Shown here piece by piece: positions 7,893 through 16,652 of a stretch of 64,000 nucleotides of DNA. The position numbers and the translations under genes were made by a program. Below the pieces are notes generated by a model. It saw only the letters and a program-made list of their open reading frames with translations. It was not told the origin of the DNA and did no database searches. The stretch's first letter is position 1, and each line of letters opens with the position of its first letter. The stretch comes from MGBC131033 sp910585655 (lineage in GTDB: Bacteria; Bacillota; Clostridia; Lachnospirales; Lachnospiraceae): positions 85,040 through 149,039 of the forward strand of contig CATBCG010000063.1 of NCBI GenBank assembly GCA_949502025.1, written 5' to 3'.

Positions 7893-9686
7893 TTACTCTT
7901 CTTCCTCCTCCCACTCCGGAAGCTCCGCCCATTTCAGCTCTCCGTCAAACCGCTCGTATTCCTCCCGTTCCTTAGACTGCTCGATTCGTGCTAACTGCTC
8001 TCTCATCTCATCCGCTGCCTTTTTCGCCGTATGCAGCCGTCCTTTGCTTAGATTCCAGATAAACCAATCAATCAGGCTGCCCAGCCATTCCCGTTTCGCT
8101 CCGACGCTCTGCCCATAATAGAGTTCTGCCTGCTCTAACAGCAGCCGATTGGATTCCTGCTGCAAAGGCGGCACCAGAAGCTCTTCCATTTCTTTTTGAT
8201 AACGCTGCAGCTCTCTATCGCTTAACTGCTGATTTGCCAGCAAAATTTGGTTCCGTTTTCCCTTGGCATTTTCCACTCCGACATGAAGGATCCCATTGAT
8301 ATCATAGGTAAAGGTAACATCCACCCATTCTTTTCCAGCCTTTTTCGGCTCTACCTCAATTGAAACATCCCCCAGCAGAATGTTATCCGCTGCATAATAT
8401 TCCTCCCCCTGATAGATCTTTACCTTGACAGCCGACTGATAATCACTTAATGTCACCAGGCGTTCGGTACGGGTAGCCGGAAGCGTAGAATTCCGCTCTA
8501 TGATCGGGAATAGCTGTCCCTTTTCCTCTTTTTCACGATGAAATACCTCCACTCCTAACGTAAACGGACAAACATCTGTCAGCAGGAGATCCCGAATATC
8601 TTCCTGACGTTGGCGAATTCCGGCATATATCCCGGCTCCCATCGCCACGACCTGATCCGTATCCCCTAGTACAATCGGTTCCTTTCCCAAAAGTTCCGTC
8701 AAAAACCGCTTTACTACCGAAAGTTTCGAGGAACCGCCCACCATAATCAAATCATCCACATCCGAAATCCTAGAATCTGCGTCTTCTAACAGATGCAAAA
8801 ACAACTTTTTGATTTTTGCAAAAAGCGGCATACATAATTCAAACAATTTGTCCTCGTCCAAAAAAACAGGCTGCAATCCTGACGCCTCTTCCTTTGGTAA
8901 TATCCATACTCCTGTTTTTTCTGTTTCCTCTATCCGCGGTATACCGCACTCGCTTAACTCCCGTTTCCCTGCCTCGGCGCTGGTCAAAATGGCAGCTTGT
9001 AAATTCGGTGAAAGCGTTTCAAAGTCCAACCCGTTCTCCCGACAGAATTCCGCCGCGATTGCCTGATCAATATCATCTCCTCCCAAGTAGTTATCCCCTA
9101 CGACTGCCACAATTTCAATCACATTTTCAAAACATTCCACATAAGATAAGTCCAATGTTCCTCCGCCAAAGTCAAACACCAGCAGGCTTTTATCCTCCTT
9201 GCCATACGAAAGCCGATACGCCAGAGCCGCTGCAGAAGGCTCATTGATCAGCCGCTCCACCTTCAATCCCGCTATCTGCGCCGCCTTTTTGGTATCGCTG
9301 CGCTGTTTATCGTTAAAATAAGCAGGAACCGTAATAATCGCCTCTTCTATTTCTTCTTTTATATAGTCCTCTACATTCTGTTTGATACGCTTTAGCACCA
9401 TGGCAGAAAGCTCCATTGCCTGATACTCCTTGCCTCCTAACTCGTATTTCTTTTTTGTTCCCATAAAACGTTTAAAAGAACCCACGCTTTCGGTATCTCC
9501 TGCCAACAACCGTTCCTTTGCCGCCTGACCGACCAAAAATCCCTCTTCTTCTGTTTCCTTTCTGTAGCTGACCACACTTGGCAGAAGAACTTCTTCCCGC
9601 TCGTCCGGAATGAAACACACGTTACCGTCCTTCCAATAAGCCGCCAAGGAATTCGTCGTTCCCAAATCAATTCCAATTATCGCCAT
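7893..9686 (-). CDS. hscC: Hsp70-family chaperone, HscC-like
   Basis: A 597-residue Hsp70. The nucleotide-binding domain covers about 1-370 with GIDLGTTNSLAAYW, the NEPSAAALAY connect motif and VFDFGGGTLDLS; a beta-rich substrate domain and a short helical lid follow. The low-complexity end is rich in Trp and Glu. It fits the HscC branch better than DnaK: it is shorter and has no grpE-dnaJ neighbours. The start at 9686 is chosen because AAAGGAG lies 8 bases upstream; a TTG seven codons earlier overlaps this site. HscC clients are unknown in this group. A J-domain partner is not in the window. Confidence 0.87.
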   Translation of the reverse strand: MAIIGIDLGTTNSLAAYWKDGNVCFIPDEREEVLLPSVVSYRKETEEEGFLVGQAAKERLLAGDTESVGSFKRFMGTKKKYELGGKEYQAMELSAMVLKRIKQNVEDYIKEEIEEAIITVPAYFNDKQRSDTKKAAQIAGLKVERLINEPSAAALAYRLSYGKEDKSLLVFDFGGGTLDLSYVECFENVIEIVAVVGDNYLGGDDIDQAIAAEFCRENGLDFETLSPNLQAAILTSAEAGKRELSECGIPRIEETEKTGVWILPKEEASGLQPVFLDEDKLFELCMPLFAKIKKLFLHLLEDADSRISDVDDLIMVGGSSKLSVVKRFLTELLGKEPIVLGDTDQVVAMGAGIYAGIRQRQEDIRDLLLTDVCPFTLGVEVFHREKEEKGQLFPIIERNSTLPATRTERLVTLSDYQSAVKVKIYQGEEYYAADNILLGDVSIEVEPKKAGKEWVDVTFTYDINGILHVGVENAKGKRNQILLANQQLSDRELQRYQKEMEELLVPPLQQESNRLLLEQAELYYGQSVGAKREWLGSLIDWFIWNLSKGRLHTAKKAADEMREQLARIEQSKEREEYERFDGELKWAELPEWEEEEE

Positions 9687-9812
9687 AGTCGTTCTCCTTT
9701 TTTTCAATACTGGTAATTTTTAAACGAATCATTTGCATTATACCTCAATTTTTATTGTTTTATTGTAATAATAGTTTAAAATCAACCTATTATTATATAA
9801 ATTTAATATATA

Positions 9813-10702
9813 ACTATAAATGAGCAAATTTGAATTTTTACCAAAATTACTTTATATGCTTTAAAACTAAAGACACCATACCTTTTTGGATGTATACTGT
9901 TTTTGCCTAGAAAACAATAACCAGCAAAGGATGATGTCTTATAGAAAACAGTATATACCATTCAACGCTACTTTACAACTGCTTTAAGAACTTAAATTTA
10001 TGTCGTGTCTTTTCCCAGACCGTCATGAAGCATATCATGACCATACTGAGATCCGTTTTTTCCCTCGGATATCATGGGAAGACTATCGATTTTGAAAGGT
10101 ACAGCCCCTACCACCGTACCACGGTTGCGCATTTCCTGAATAAAGGGAAATGGAACGATGCCAAACTGGAAGACATACTGAAAAACACCATCATCCAGTT
10201 CCTCTATAAGGAAGCCTAACTGTCTGGAAAGCCTGTACTCTGCATTGCCCTCAATTACGCCATTGTTATGTACGACAAGTCCAGATCAAAGATAAAAATC
10301 GTACAAGACATTGCGGATGAGCTGCCCCACCGGTTGTCTCCTATTTCCTTTGTGACAGCTGGTATACATGCGGCGACATCATGGATGCTTTTATCAAAAA
10401 GGGCTTCTATACCATTGGCGCACTGAAAACGAACCGGGTACTGTATCCCTATGGCATAAAGCAGAAGGTAAGTGAGTTCGCTCTTCATTTACGGAAGACA
10501 GATGCTGCTGTCAGCCTTGTGACCGTTGGCAACCGGAGCTATTATGTCTACCAGTAGGAAGGGAGCCTCAACGGCATTGAAAACGCAGTGGTTCTAATCA
10601 GCTATCCGAAAGACGCGTTCCCAGGCACATTGGCTTTGAGCAGGTTATAGCTTTAGTGGCGTAGGCTTATTGTACAATTTTTTAAGCTTGCTCATTTATA
10701 GT
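9813..10702 (+). mobile_element. Decayed insertion sequence with 15-bp terminal inverted repeats
   Basis: A perfect 15-bp inverted pair, ACTATAAATGAGCAA at 9813-9827 and its complement at 10688-10702, bounds an 890-bp segment that contains a broken DDE transposase gene. Both ends are flanked by TA-rich sequence (TATATA/TATAT) that may include a target duplication. The interior has lost part of the transposase, so the element is not autonomous. The transposase remnant resembles IS701/IS4-type DDE enzymes; exact family assignment is uncertain. Confidence 0.75.
9931..10650 (+). pseudogene. Transposase remnant (DDE, IS701/IS4-like)
   Basis: Translation has to change frame and cross stops. The first piece from ATG 9931 (after AAAGG) ends at a stop after 18 codons. 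The second runs 10025-10219 with LGYHGKTIDFERYSPYHRTT and HFLNKGKWND, the usual N-terminal block. The third, from about 10339, gives CDSWYTCGDIMDAFIKKGF and then NRSYYVYQ, a stop, and GSLNGIENAVVLISYPKDAF, which is the central DDE region. The catalytic C-terminal part containing the Glu is absent before the right inverted repeat. It is clearly inactive. Confidence 0.82.
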
Positions 10703-10900
10703 ATATAATACTTCATTTTTTATTCATGTCAAGTTTATAAATAAGTTAAGTTAGGTTTAATTTGTATCAATACAATCCATATGTTACAACTAAATATTTA
10801 AAAATTTCCCTTTCCGTAACGTCTGGAGAAAATCCACTTCTATGGGATATCCCCATGAGCCTTTTTATTAAAAAATTATTCCAATTTTTACAAAAAGCAC

Positions 10901-10929
10901 TTGTGCAATTTTTTCAAATGCCCTATAAT
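10901..10929 (+). promoter_or_regulatory. Sigma-A-type promoter before the ECF sigma remnant
   Basis: TTGTGC at 10901-10906 and TATAAT at 10924-10929 are 17 bases apart, 34 bases before the start of the sigma-factor fragment. It may now drive the protease gene downstream. Confidence 0.65.
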
Positions 10930-10962
10930 CTATTTTAAAGAAGAACAGGAGGAATCTGCCCC

Positions 10963-11265
10963 ATGTTATTACTTTTCATGGATATAATAGATGACGAAAA
11001 AGAGAAACAATTATTTCAAACCCTATACAAAGAGAACAAACAGCGTATGTATCAGGTTGCCTATCAGATTTTACAGGACAGTAGTCTGGCGGAAGACGCA
11101 GTTCAAGATGCGTTCTTTAAACTGGCAGAAAAGTTTTCCAGTTACCAGAAAGAAGATAAGAATTGTCTATGGTAGGATACTACCAGTATCAACGGAATGG
11201 TGTCCCTAAGTATTATCCGGAATCTCTTCTGCAACCGTATCCGTAGATGTAAAAGTGGAAAGTAG
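10963..11265 (+). pseudogene. ECF RNA polymerase sigma factor, truncated remnant
   Basis: From a well-formed ribosome site (AGGAGGA) an ORF of 70 codons gives sigma region 2: KEKQLFQTLYKENKQRMYQVA, then ILQDSSLAEDAVQDAFFKL, the -10 recognition helix. A TAG at 11173 stops it. The next 90 bases in another frame read SLSIIRNLFCNRIRRC, which resembles the end of region 2 or the linker. Region 4, which binds the -35 element, is missing altogether, so the factor cannot work as a normal ECF sigma. It lies 32 bases ahead of the secreted protease gene. Confidence 0.75.
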
Positions 11266-11297
11266 AAACCTATAATTAACGAAAGGAGACCTACCTT

Positions 11298-12581
11298 ATG
11301 AAAACTTGTAAAAAATTATTAGCACTTTTGGCAGTATTTAGCCTTGTTCTCGCTATGATGCCTATTCTTCCGGCAAATGCTGCTGAAGAAGAAATGTTTG
11401 ATCTTTCCTGGACAGATCCAGAAAACGAGGAAATGACGGTTTTGGAAGCGGATGAATTGACGGACTTGGAAAAAGAAACACTTGTGCAGATTCCCGCTAT
11501 TAAAGCGTCTGAGGCATTGGGAGAATATTTTTTAAGTATTGGTTATGCTGAGGATGAAATTCCAGAATGTTATGGTGGTGCTTATATCAATGACGAGCAT
11601 CAACTTGTTATTAAAATAACAGCTGGATATCAAGCAATCTGTGATGATATTCGGGATATCATGCCGTCTGATGCCTCTTTCATAATTGAAGAAACTGATA
11701 TATCTTTACTTGAACTCATGAGTATCCAAAATAATGTTACATCTATACACCGAAATGGTATTTCAGCTAGTGGAATATCGCAAAAAGATAGTATGATTAA
11801 TATTGGAATAACCCCTGAATATGCTAAAGTCATAGGGCAACTACCTTCTGCTAATCAAACCAATATGTTTGATCATGTTCGTTTCTATGTAGATGTTGAT
11901 GTTCCTCACTTTAATACCTCTTTAATTGGAGGAAACGCCCTATATCGTGAGGTTATAAAAGATAAAAAACCTATATTGGAATTTGCTGGAACTCTTGGAT
12001 TTTGTGGTACTTTTAAGATAAACGGGAAAATTCATCCCTGCATATTAACAGCTGGACATCTTGTAGAAGGATATGACATATACTATGCAACAGGTAATCC
12101 ATCTGGTAATAATAGTGAAAATTCTACCATCCATTTTATTGATGGTAAACAGGGAGATTATGCCTTAATACCAATAGGAACAGGAAATTCTATTACAAAT
12201 TTAGTTCGTGTGAGCCAAAATACAACTGCTAAAATCACTTCTTCCTACAATGGGATACCAATAACAGATCTTTTCCAAGATCGAGAAGTTATAAAATATG
12301 GTGTTACAACAGGATTGACAGCTGGAACTATCCAAGAAATTAATACTAGTAGAGGGTATAATGGTAAAACAATCCTTGGCTTAGTCTCATTTTTCAATAA
12401 AAGTACTACCATCTGCGCTCCTGGCGACAGTGGTGGACCTGTTTGGTTTCTTGATGAGAATGGATCACGTGAATTACGTGGAATTATATCAGCTGTATAT
12501 ACTGACGACACTCGTGTTGGATACTTTACTAGATTAGAATTTCCATGTACAAACGATTCTTATTTGCCAAAACTTTATTAA
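11298..12581 (+). CDS. Secreted trypsin-like (chymotrypsin-fold, S1) serine protease
   Basis: A 427-residue exported protease. A signal peptide ends near residue 29 (PANA-AEE). An acidic propeptide-like segment reaches about residue 200, and the S1 domain follows with all three catalytic residues in context: His in LTAGHLVEG, Asp in QGDYALIPI and Ser in APGDSGGPVW. The layout resembles streptogrisin/alpha-lytic-type proteases with a folding propeptide. GAAAGGAG lies before the ATG. It probably acts on extracellular protein or on surface targets. It lies in an AT-rich accessory stretch behind a broken ECF sigma gene. Confidence 0.87.
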   Translation: MKTCKKLLALLAVFSLVLAMMPILPANAAEEEMFDLSWTDPENEEMTVLEADELTDLEKETLVQIPAIKASEALGEYFLSIGYAEDEIPECYGGAYINDEHQLVIKITAGYQAICDDIRDIMPSDASFIIEETDISLLELMSIQNNVTSIHRNGISASGISQKDSMINIGITPEYAKVIGQLPSANQTNMFDHVRFYVDVDVPHFNTSLIGGNALYREVIKDKKPILEFAGTLGFCGTFKINGKIHPCILTAGHLVEGYDIYYATGNPSGNNSENSTIHFIDGKQGDYALIPIGTGNSITNLVRVSQNTTAKITSSYNGIPITDLFQDREVIKYGVTTGLTAGTIQEINTSRGYNGKTILGLVSFFNKSTTICAPGDSGGPVWFLDENGSRELRGIISAVYTDDTRVGYFTRLEFPCTNDSYLPKLY

Positions 12582-12764
12582 AACTTAGTCATAAAAAATA
12601 AATAGTATAAAATATTACACTCACATCGATTATCGTCATATGATAACTCGCATTGTACTATAACATTGCTAGTTATCATTATAAATATGTTTCGATAAAT
12701 GTCCTTAAAATTTTAAATATATTACCGCTAATTATAAAAATTTGAGATTAGGAGGAAACAAACA
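12582..12764. other. AT-rich gap after the protease gene
   Basis: No gene is seen in this 183-bp stretch. It contains an 8-bp inverted repeat, TGATAACT and AGTTATCA (about 12639-12682), that could form a weak hairpin but has no T tract. The next gene has its own AGGAGG. Confidence 0.4.
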
Positions 12765-13397
12765 ATGAAGAAAATAATGAAGAATTTTTCTCTTATCCTG
12801 CTCGGTATATTGATTGGATGTATCGCCACTTATAGTTTTTCTCTTCTCAAACAACAACAAATGACAAAAAAAGAACAGGAGCGTTATCAAATCTATCTTG
12901 AAAAATATGTAAAACGAAAGGGTGTAGCAGAACATGTCTTTTCAGAAAATCCTCCTATCAAAATAAAAGCAACTTATGTAGAACATCGTCAATCTATAGG
13001 ATATGATTTTCTTTGTTATTCCTCCAACTTCTGGATAGTACAGTTTCAAATCTCCAACCTGTCCAAGCAACCATGTCAAATTTCCTATTTTCCTTATCAA
13101 CTAGATTATTTGGTAGATGGAAATTGGTATGAATGTAGTGCTTATGGTTTTCTTAGAACAACAGTAGATCCTGAATCATATACTCTTGCACCGGAAGAGA
13201 TATATACCTTTGACGTTCCAATCGACCCCCCTACCTATGATGTCGCAGATGAAACCTTACCTTATTTTTCAGGACGTTTTTGGTATGGACGTTATCGCCT
13301 TGTAATAAGCTATGCAGAAAACGAACTTACCTACGTAGAATTTGATATACCAGAAACTGCGGGATATTTTAAGGAACCGCTCTATCCATATCATTAG
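12765..13397 (+). CDS. Membrane-anchored or lipoprotein, unknown function, Ig-like fold suspected
   Basis: A 210-residue protein that I do not recognise. Its N-terminus is a signal or anchor (LILLGILIGCIATYSF) with a Cys at residue 19 in a lipobox-like LIGC, followed by a basic, helical segment rich in Lys and Gln. Residues about 65-200 are beta-rich with alternating Tyr, Phe and Trp and PxxIYTFDVP and WYGRYRLV motifs, as in small bacterial Ig-like domains. It faces outward. It follows the protease by 183 bases with its own AGGAGG site and may be transcribed with it. Confidence 0.6.
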   Translation: MKKIMKNFSLILLGILIGCIATYSFSLLKQQQMTKKEQERYQIYLEKYVKRKGVAEHVFSENPPIKIKATYVEHRQSIGYDFLCYSSNFWIVQFQISNLSKQPCQISYFPYQLDYLVDGNWYECSAYGFLRTTVDPESYTLAPEEIYTFDVPIDPPTYDVADETLPYFSGRFWYGRYRLVISYAENELTYVEFDIPETAGYFKEPLYPYH

Positions 13398-13434
13398 TTT
13401 AAGTCAGGTATATCTTTTCAAAATTTATAGGTTC

Positions 13435-13980
13435 TCATCTTGTAAAACAGGGCTGTAAAAAAACTTCTCTAAGTAGTCTTTTTACAGCCTCCATTTTTAT
13501 ATAGTTATCAAAGGAAATTTCTCCATCTGCGCTTTCCAAGCGGTATCGCGTGTCATAACTGGCAAGTCTTTGATTTGATAACTCAACATTCCTTTTTGAT
13601 GCTTTATGTAAAAGACGATTTTCCGTTGTGTTTCTTTCCAAGCGCACCTTGCGGGATGCAACAAGCTCTACATAGTAAAATTCTGTACCGTATGGTTCAA
13701 AAATCCTTTTGACCTGCTCAACATAATCCCAATCTGCCTGCTGATCAAACGCCCACATATAAGTAAAAATCATGCCGTAGTTATCCGTTTTTGCAAACTC
13801 TTCAAATATGACTTGACGAAGTTTGTTTATAGCTGTGCCATTATATTGCCCAAAAATTTCGATGACCGGCTCAATCGTCATATGATTATGGAACAATCGT
13901 AAACCGGTTATTTTCATCAGCTCCTGTCCGACTGTCATTTTGCCAACAGCAGCATTGCCAATCATAAATACTAACTTCAT
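13435..13980 (-). CDS. P-loop kinase-like ATP-binding protein
   Basis: A 181-residue single-domain P-loop protein. The Walker A motif is GNAAVGKMTVG at residues 8-18, and the fold looks like shikimate/gluconate-type or chloramphenicol-phosphotransferase-type kinases, with an Arg-rich lid (VRLERNTTENR) near residue 125. These are usually small-molecule kinases; the substrate cannot be named. The ATG follows AGGAGGGG. It is convergent with the 210-residue protein and stands alone. Confidence 0.7.
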   Translation of the reverse strand: MKLVFMIGNAAVGKMTVGQELMKITGLRLFHNHMTIEPVIEIFGQYNGTAINKLRQVIFEEFAKTDNYGMIFTYMWAFDQQADWDYVEQVKRIFEPYGTEFYYVELVASRKVRLERNTTENRLLHKASKRNVELSNQRLASYDTRYRLESADGEISFDNYIKMEAVKRLLREVFLQPCFTR

Positions 13981-14115
13981 ACTTTTTCCCCTCCTGTTCT
14001 TTCTGCAGTTCTTTCATCGTTCACAAAATCGTGTGTTCCAAGTTCTGGTTTTTTGGATTAAGAATAACATAATGATTGCCACAAGGCTACTTTAATAATT
14101 TTTTTATAAAAATTT

Positions 14116-14295
14116 CTAAGCTTTTTTCTTACGATTTCTTTGCACAACTGCACTCTTAAACGCCTTCATCATGGCTGGCGACAACTCCCCACAATCCTCG
14201 TCAAAGTTAATAGGACTTTTTTTCGCCTCTTCAATCTCTTTTAATTGTTCTTCTGTAGGTTTTTGTCCACTCTCAATAATTAATGTTCTGATCAT
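14116..14295 (-). CDS. Putative antitoxin partner of BrnT
   Basis: A 59-residue acidic-then-basic protein (KPTEEQLKEIEEAKK, then a Lys/Arg-rich tail ending RNRKKKA). The start at 14295 is chosen because AAAGGAG lies 9 bases upstream; it overlaps the toxin's 3' end by 23 bases, the coupling expected for the BrnT-BrnA type. No ribbon-helix-helix motif is obvious, so the assignment rests on position and size. It would neutralise the toxin and probably repress their common promoter. Confidence 0.6.
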   Translation of the reverse strand: MIRTLIIESGQKPTEEQLKEIEEAKKSPINFDEDCGELSPAMMKAFKSAVVQRNRKKKA

Positions 14296-14551
14296 AATAA
14301 AGCTCCTTTTCTGCATTCGTTGCAACTCTAGCTGAAATTAATCGAATCGTTTCCTTTCGTTCTGTAAATACTACAAACAATACATCACCAACTTTTCCTA
14401 TTGCAATATATCTGTCCTCATCAACACTATGCTCAAAATCAAACATTTCAATATAATAAGGATCCTCAAAAACATATGCTGCTGTTTCAAAAGAAATTTT
14501 ATGTTTTTCCTTATTTATAATATTTTTTTCTTCATCCCACTCAAATTTCAT
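14273..14551 (-). CDS. brnT: BrnT-family RNase toxin
   Basis: A 92-residue protein with the BrnT signature: FEWDEEKNIINKEKHKISF at the N-terminus, ATD/VFEDPYY in the middle and ETIRLISARVATNAEKELY at the end. BrnT is a ribosome-independent RNase with a RelE-like fold that stops growth when its antitoxin is lost. The toxin gene comes first, as is usual for brnTA. A clear promoter lies 37 bases upstream. Confidence 0.85.
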   Translation of the reverse strand: MKFEWDEEKNIINKEKHKISFETAAYVFEDPYYIEMFDFEHSVDEDRYIAIGKVGDVLFVVFTERKETIRLISARVATNAEKELYYDQNINY

Positions 14552-14587
14552 TTTTGACCGTTCCTTTTAAATCATTCTATAATTAAC

Positions 14588-14616
14588 AGTATACCATTAA
14601 ATAACTAATCCATCAA
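14588..14616 (-). promoter_or_regulatory. Promoter of the toxin-antitoxin pair
   Basis: On the minus strand TTGATG (14616-14611) and TATACT (14593-14588) are 17 bases apart, just upstream of brnT. Confidence 0.65.
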
Positions 14617-14660
14617 TTACATTATCCCTAATCTCTTTTATATCTTAATACGGGAAATGC

Positions 14661-14706
14661 CAAAAACCCCTGTAAATGGCATTTCAATGCCACCTACAAG
14701 GGGTTT
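14661..14706 (-). terminator. Rho-independent terminator of rpsB-tsf
   Basis: On the minus strand a stem formed by AAACCCCT at 14664-14671 and AGGGGTTT at 14699-14706, extended inside by GGCAT/ATGCC, is followed by TTTTT. It begins 29 bases after the tsf stop. Confidence 0.88.
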
Positions 14707-14735
14707 CATTTTCAAAAATTCGCAATAAAGTTCAC

Positions 14736-15668
14736 TTACGCATTCATCTGAGCTGCTACCTCAGCCGCAAAATCCTCTTCCTTCTTCTCCAATCCCTCAC
14801 CGGTCTCGAAGCGGACAAAGCTTCTGATCGTGATAGCTGCATTATTTGCCTTTGCTACGCTTTCTACGTATTTCTGAACAGTCATATCGCTATCCTTAAC
14901 GTATACTTGGTCTAAGAGGCAGATTTCTTTCATCTGCTTGTTCAGACGTCCGGTCAGCATCTTCTCGATGATGTTTTCCGGCTTTTCGGCATTTGCCGGA
15001 TCCGCCATAGCCTGAGCCTTTAAAATCTCCATTTCATGAGCCTTGTATTCCTCTGGAATCTCATTGTTGCTCACATACTTTGGATACATTGCTGCGATCT
15101 GCATCGCTACATTCTTGGCAGCCTCTTTTACTTCAGCATTGACTACATCTGACTCTACCTCTAAAAGAACACCGATTCGTCCGCCGCCGTGGATATATTC
15201 CTGAACAAAGCCATTTTCGATCTTTACCTGGGCAAAACGACGAATGTTCATGTTTTCGCCGATTACTGCGATCTGGCTTGCCAGCTCCTCTTTTACGGTC
15301 TTGCTGGTATCTTCTGCCCATGGCTCTGCCAAAAACGCATCAATATCAGCGGCTGTAGTAGTGGTAGCCTGTGCTGCTACTGCTGCTACATAAGTCTGGA
15401 ACTTCTCGTTCTTTGCTACGAAGTCTGTCTCGGAATTTACCTCTACGATAGCGGCAACTTTACCGTTCTCGCTTACATTGGCAGCGACAACACCTTCTGC
15501 TGCAATCCTGCCTGCCTTTTTCTCAGCCTTTGCCATACCGTTCTTTCTCAAGAACTCAACGGCAGCCTCCATATCTCCATTTGTCTCCGCAAGAGCCTTT
15601 TTACAGTCCATCATACCTGCTCCGGTCTTCTCACGTAACTCCTTTACCATTCCTGCTGTAATAGCCAT
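14736..15668 (-). CDS. tsf: Translation elongation factor Ts
   Basis: A 310-residue EF-Ts, the guanine-nucleotide exchange factor of EF-Tu. The N-terminal domain has VKELREKTGAGMMDCKKAL; the TDFVAKN motif that contacts EF-Tu is near residue 80; the dimerisation/core region follows. It is transcribed behind rpsB with a 29-base gap and ends at a strong terminator. In many Firmicutes pyrH and frr follow; here they do not. Confidence 0.97.
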   Translation of the reverse strand: MAITAGMVKELREKTGAGMMDCKKALAETNGDMEAAVEFLRKNGMAKAEKKAGRIAAEGVVAANVSENGKVAAIVEVNSETDFVAKNEKFQTYVAAVAAQATTTTAADIDAFLAEPWAEDTSKTVKEELASQIAVIGENMNIRRFAQVKIENGFVQEYIHGGGRIGVLLEVESDVVNAEVKEAAKNVAMQIAAMYPKYVSNNEIPEEYKAHEMEILKAQAMADPANAEKPENIIEKMLTGRLNKQMKEICLLDQVYVKDSDMTVQKYVESVAKANNAAITIRSFVRFETGEGLEKKEEDFAAEVAAQMNA

Positions 15669-15697
15669 AATGAAATCCCTCCGTTTCTTCTATCTTC

Positions 15698-16459
15698 TTA
15701 TTCCTCAGTCTCAGCAGCGATTTCTTCTGCCGGAGCCTCTTCCTCTGCAGGAGAAGCCTCTGCGTCGCTCATCTGTACGCCCTGATTTGCCTCGATCACA
15801 GCATCTGCCATCTTTGCTACAATCAGTTTTACTGCACGGATTGCATCGTCATTGCCCGGGATGACATAATCCAATTCCTCCGGATCACAGTTGGTATCTG
15901 CAATACCAATCAACGGAACTCCCAAAGTATGGGCTTCCTGTACGCAGATTCTTTCCTTTTTCGGATCGACTACAAAGATAGCATCCGGGATTCTCTTCAT
16001 ATTTTTAATACCGCCGAGGTTCTTTTCTAACTTAGACCATTCTTTCCTCAAAGCGATAACTTCTTTCTTTGGCAGAACATCAAACGTTCCGTCCTCTGAC
16101 ATTTCCTCAATCTTCTTTAAACGTGCCACACGGCTCTGGATGGTCTTAAAGTTTGTCAGCATACCGCCTAACCATCTTTCATTGACATAGAACATTCCGC
16201 AACGCTCTGCTTCTAACTTTACCGCATCCTGCGCCTGCTTCTTGGTTCCTACAAACAGAACTGTACCGCCGTCTGCTACAATATCTTTGATTGCATAGTA
16301 AGCCTCGTCCACCTTACCTACGGACTTCTGCAAATCAATGATGTGAATTCCATTTCTCTCGGTATAGATGTACTCTGCCATCTTTGGGTTCCATCTTCTG
16401 GTCTGATGCCCGAAATGCACGCCTGCTTCCAGTAACTGCTTCATAGAAATTACACTCAT
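15698..16459 (-). CDS. rpsB: 30S ribosomal protein S2
   Basis: A 253-residue S2 protein with SVISMKQLLEAGVHFGHQTR at the start and the typical RWLGGMLTNF motif. The C-terminus is an acidic Ala/Glu tail of about 25 residues. The start at 16459 is chosen because GGAGG lies 8 bases upstream; an ATG five codons earlier overlaps it. It heads the rpsB-tsf operon. Confidence 0.97.
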   Translation of the reverse strand: MSVISMKQLLEAGVHFGHQTRRWNPKMAEYIYTERNGIHIIDLQKSVGKVDEAYYAIKDIVADGGTVLFVGTKKQAQDAVKLEAERCGMFYVNERWLGGMLTNFKTIQSRVARLKKIEEMSEDGTFDVLPKKEVIALRKEWSKLEKNLGGIKNMKRIPDAIFVVDPKKERICVQEAHTLGVPLIGIADTNCDPEELDYVIPGNDDAIRAVKLIVAKMADAVIEANQGVQMSDAEASPAEEEAPAEEIAAETEE

Positions 16460-16580
16460 TTGTTTTACCTCCATTTGGTTAAAATCTTCCGCATGCTTCT
16501 ACTTTCCTCCCGACCAGAGCGCGATACCAGCTCCGGCACCAAGGCAGAAATCTGCATACGTGTGTTTTCACGACTTTGCT

Positions 16581-16609
16581 ATTGTAGCATGAATTACGCT
16601 ATTCTGCAA
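16581..16609 (-). promoter_or_regulatory. Promoter of rpsB-tsf
   Basis: On the minus strand TTGCAG (16609-16604) and TACAAT (16586-16581) are 17 bases apart. The leader of about 115 bases contains a GC-rich inverted segment (GCCGGAGC...GCTCTGG, about 16510-16535) that could serve autoregulation by S2, although no known leader motif was recognised. Confidence 0.72.
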
Positions 16610-16652
16610 GCTTTTTTTCAAAATTATCCAGTCAAATCCAATCTCCATCTTC

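Noticed and set aside
8816..9247. A 143-codon plus-strand frame
   Set aside because: Antisense to the conserved hscC coding region with no ribosome site or family match.
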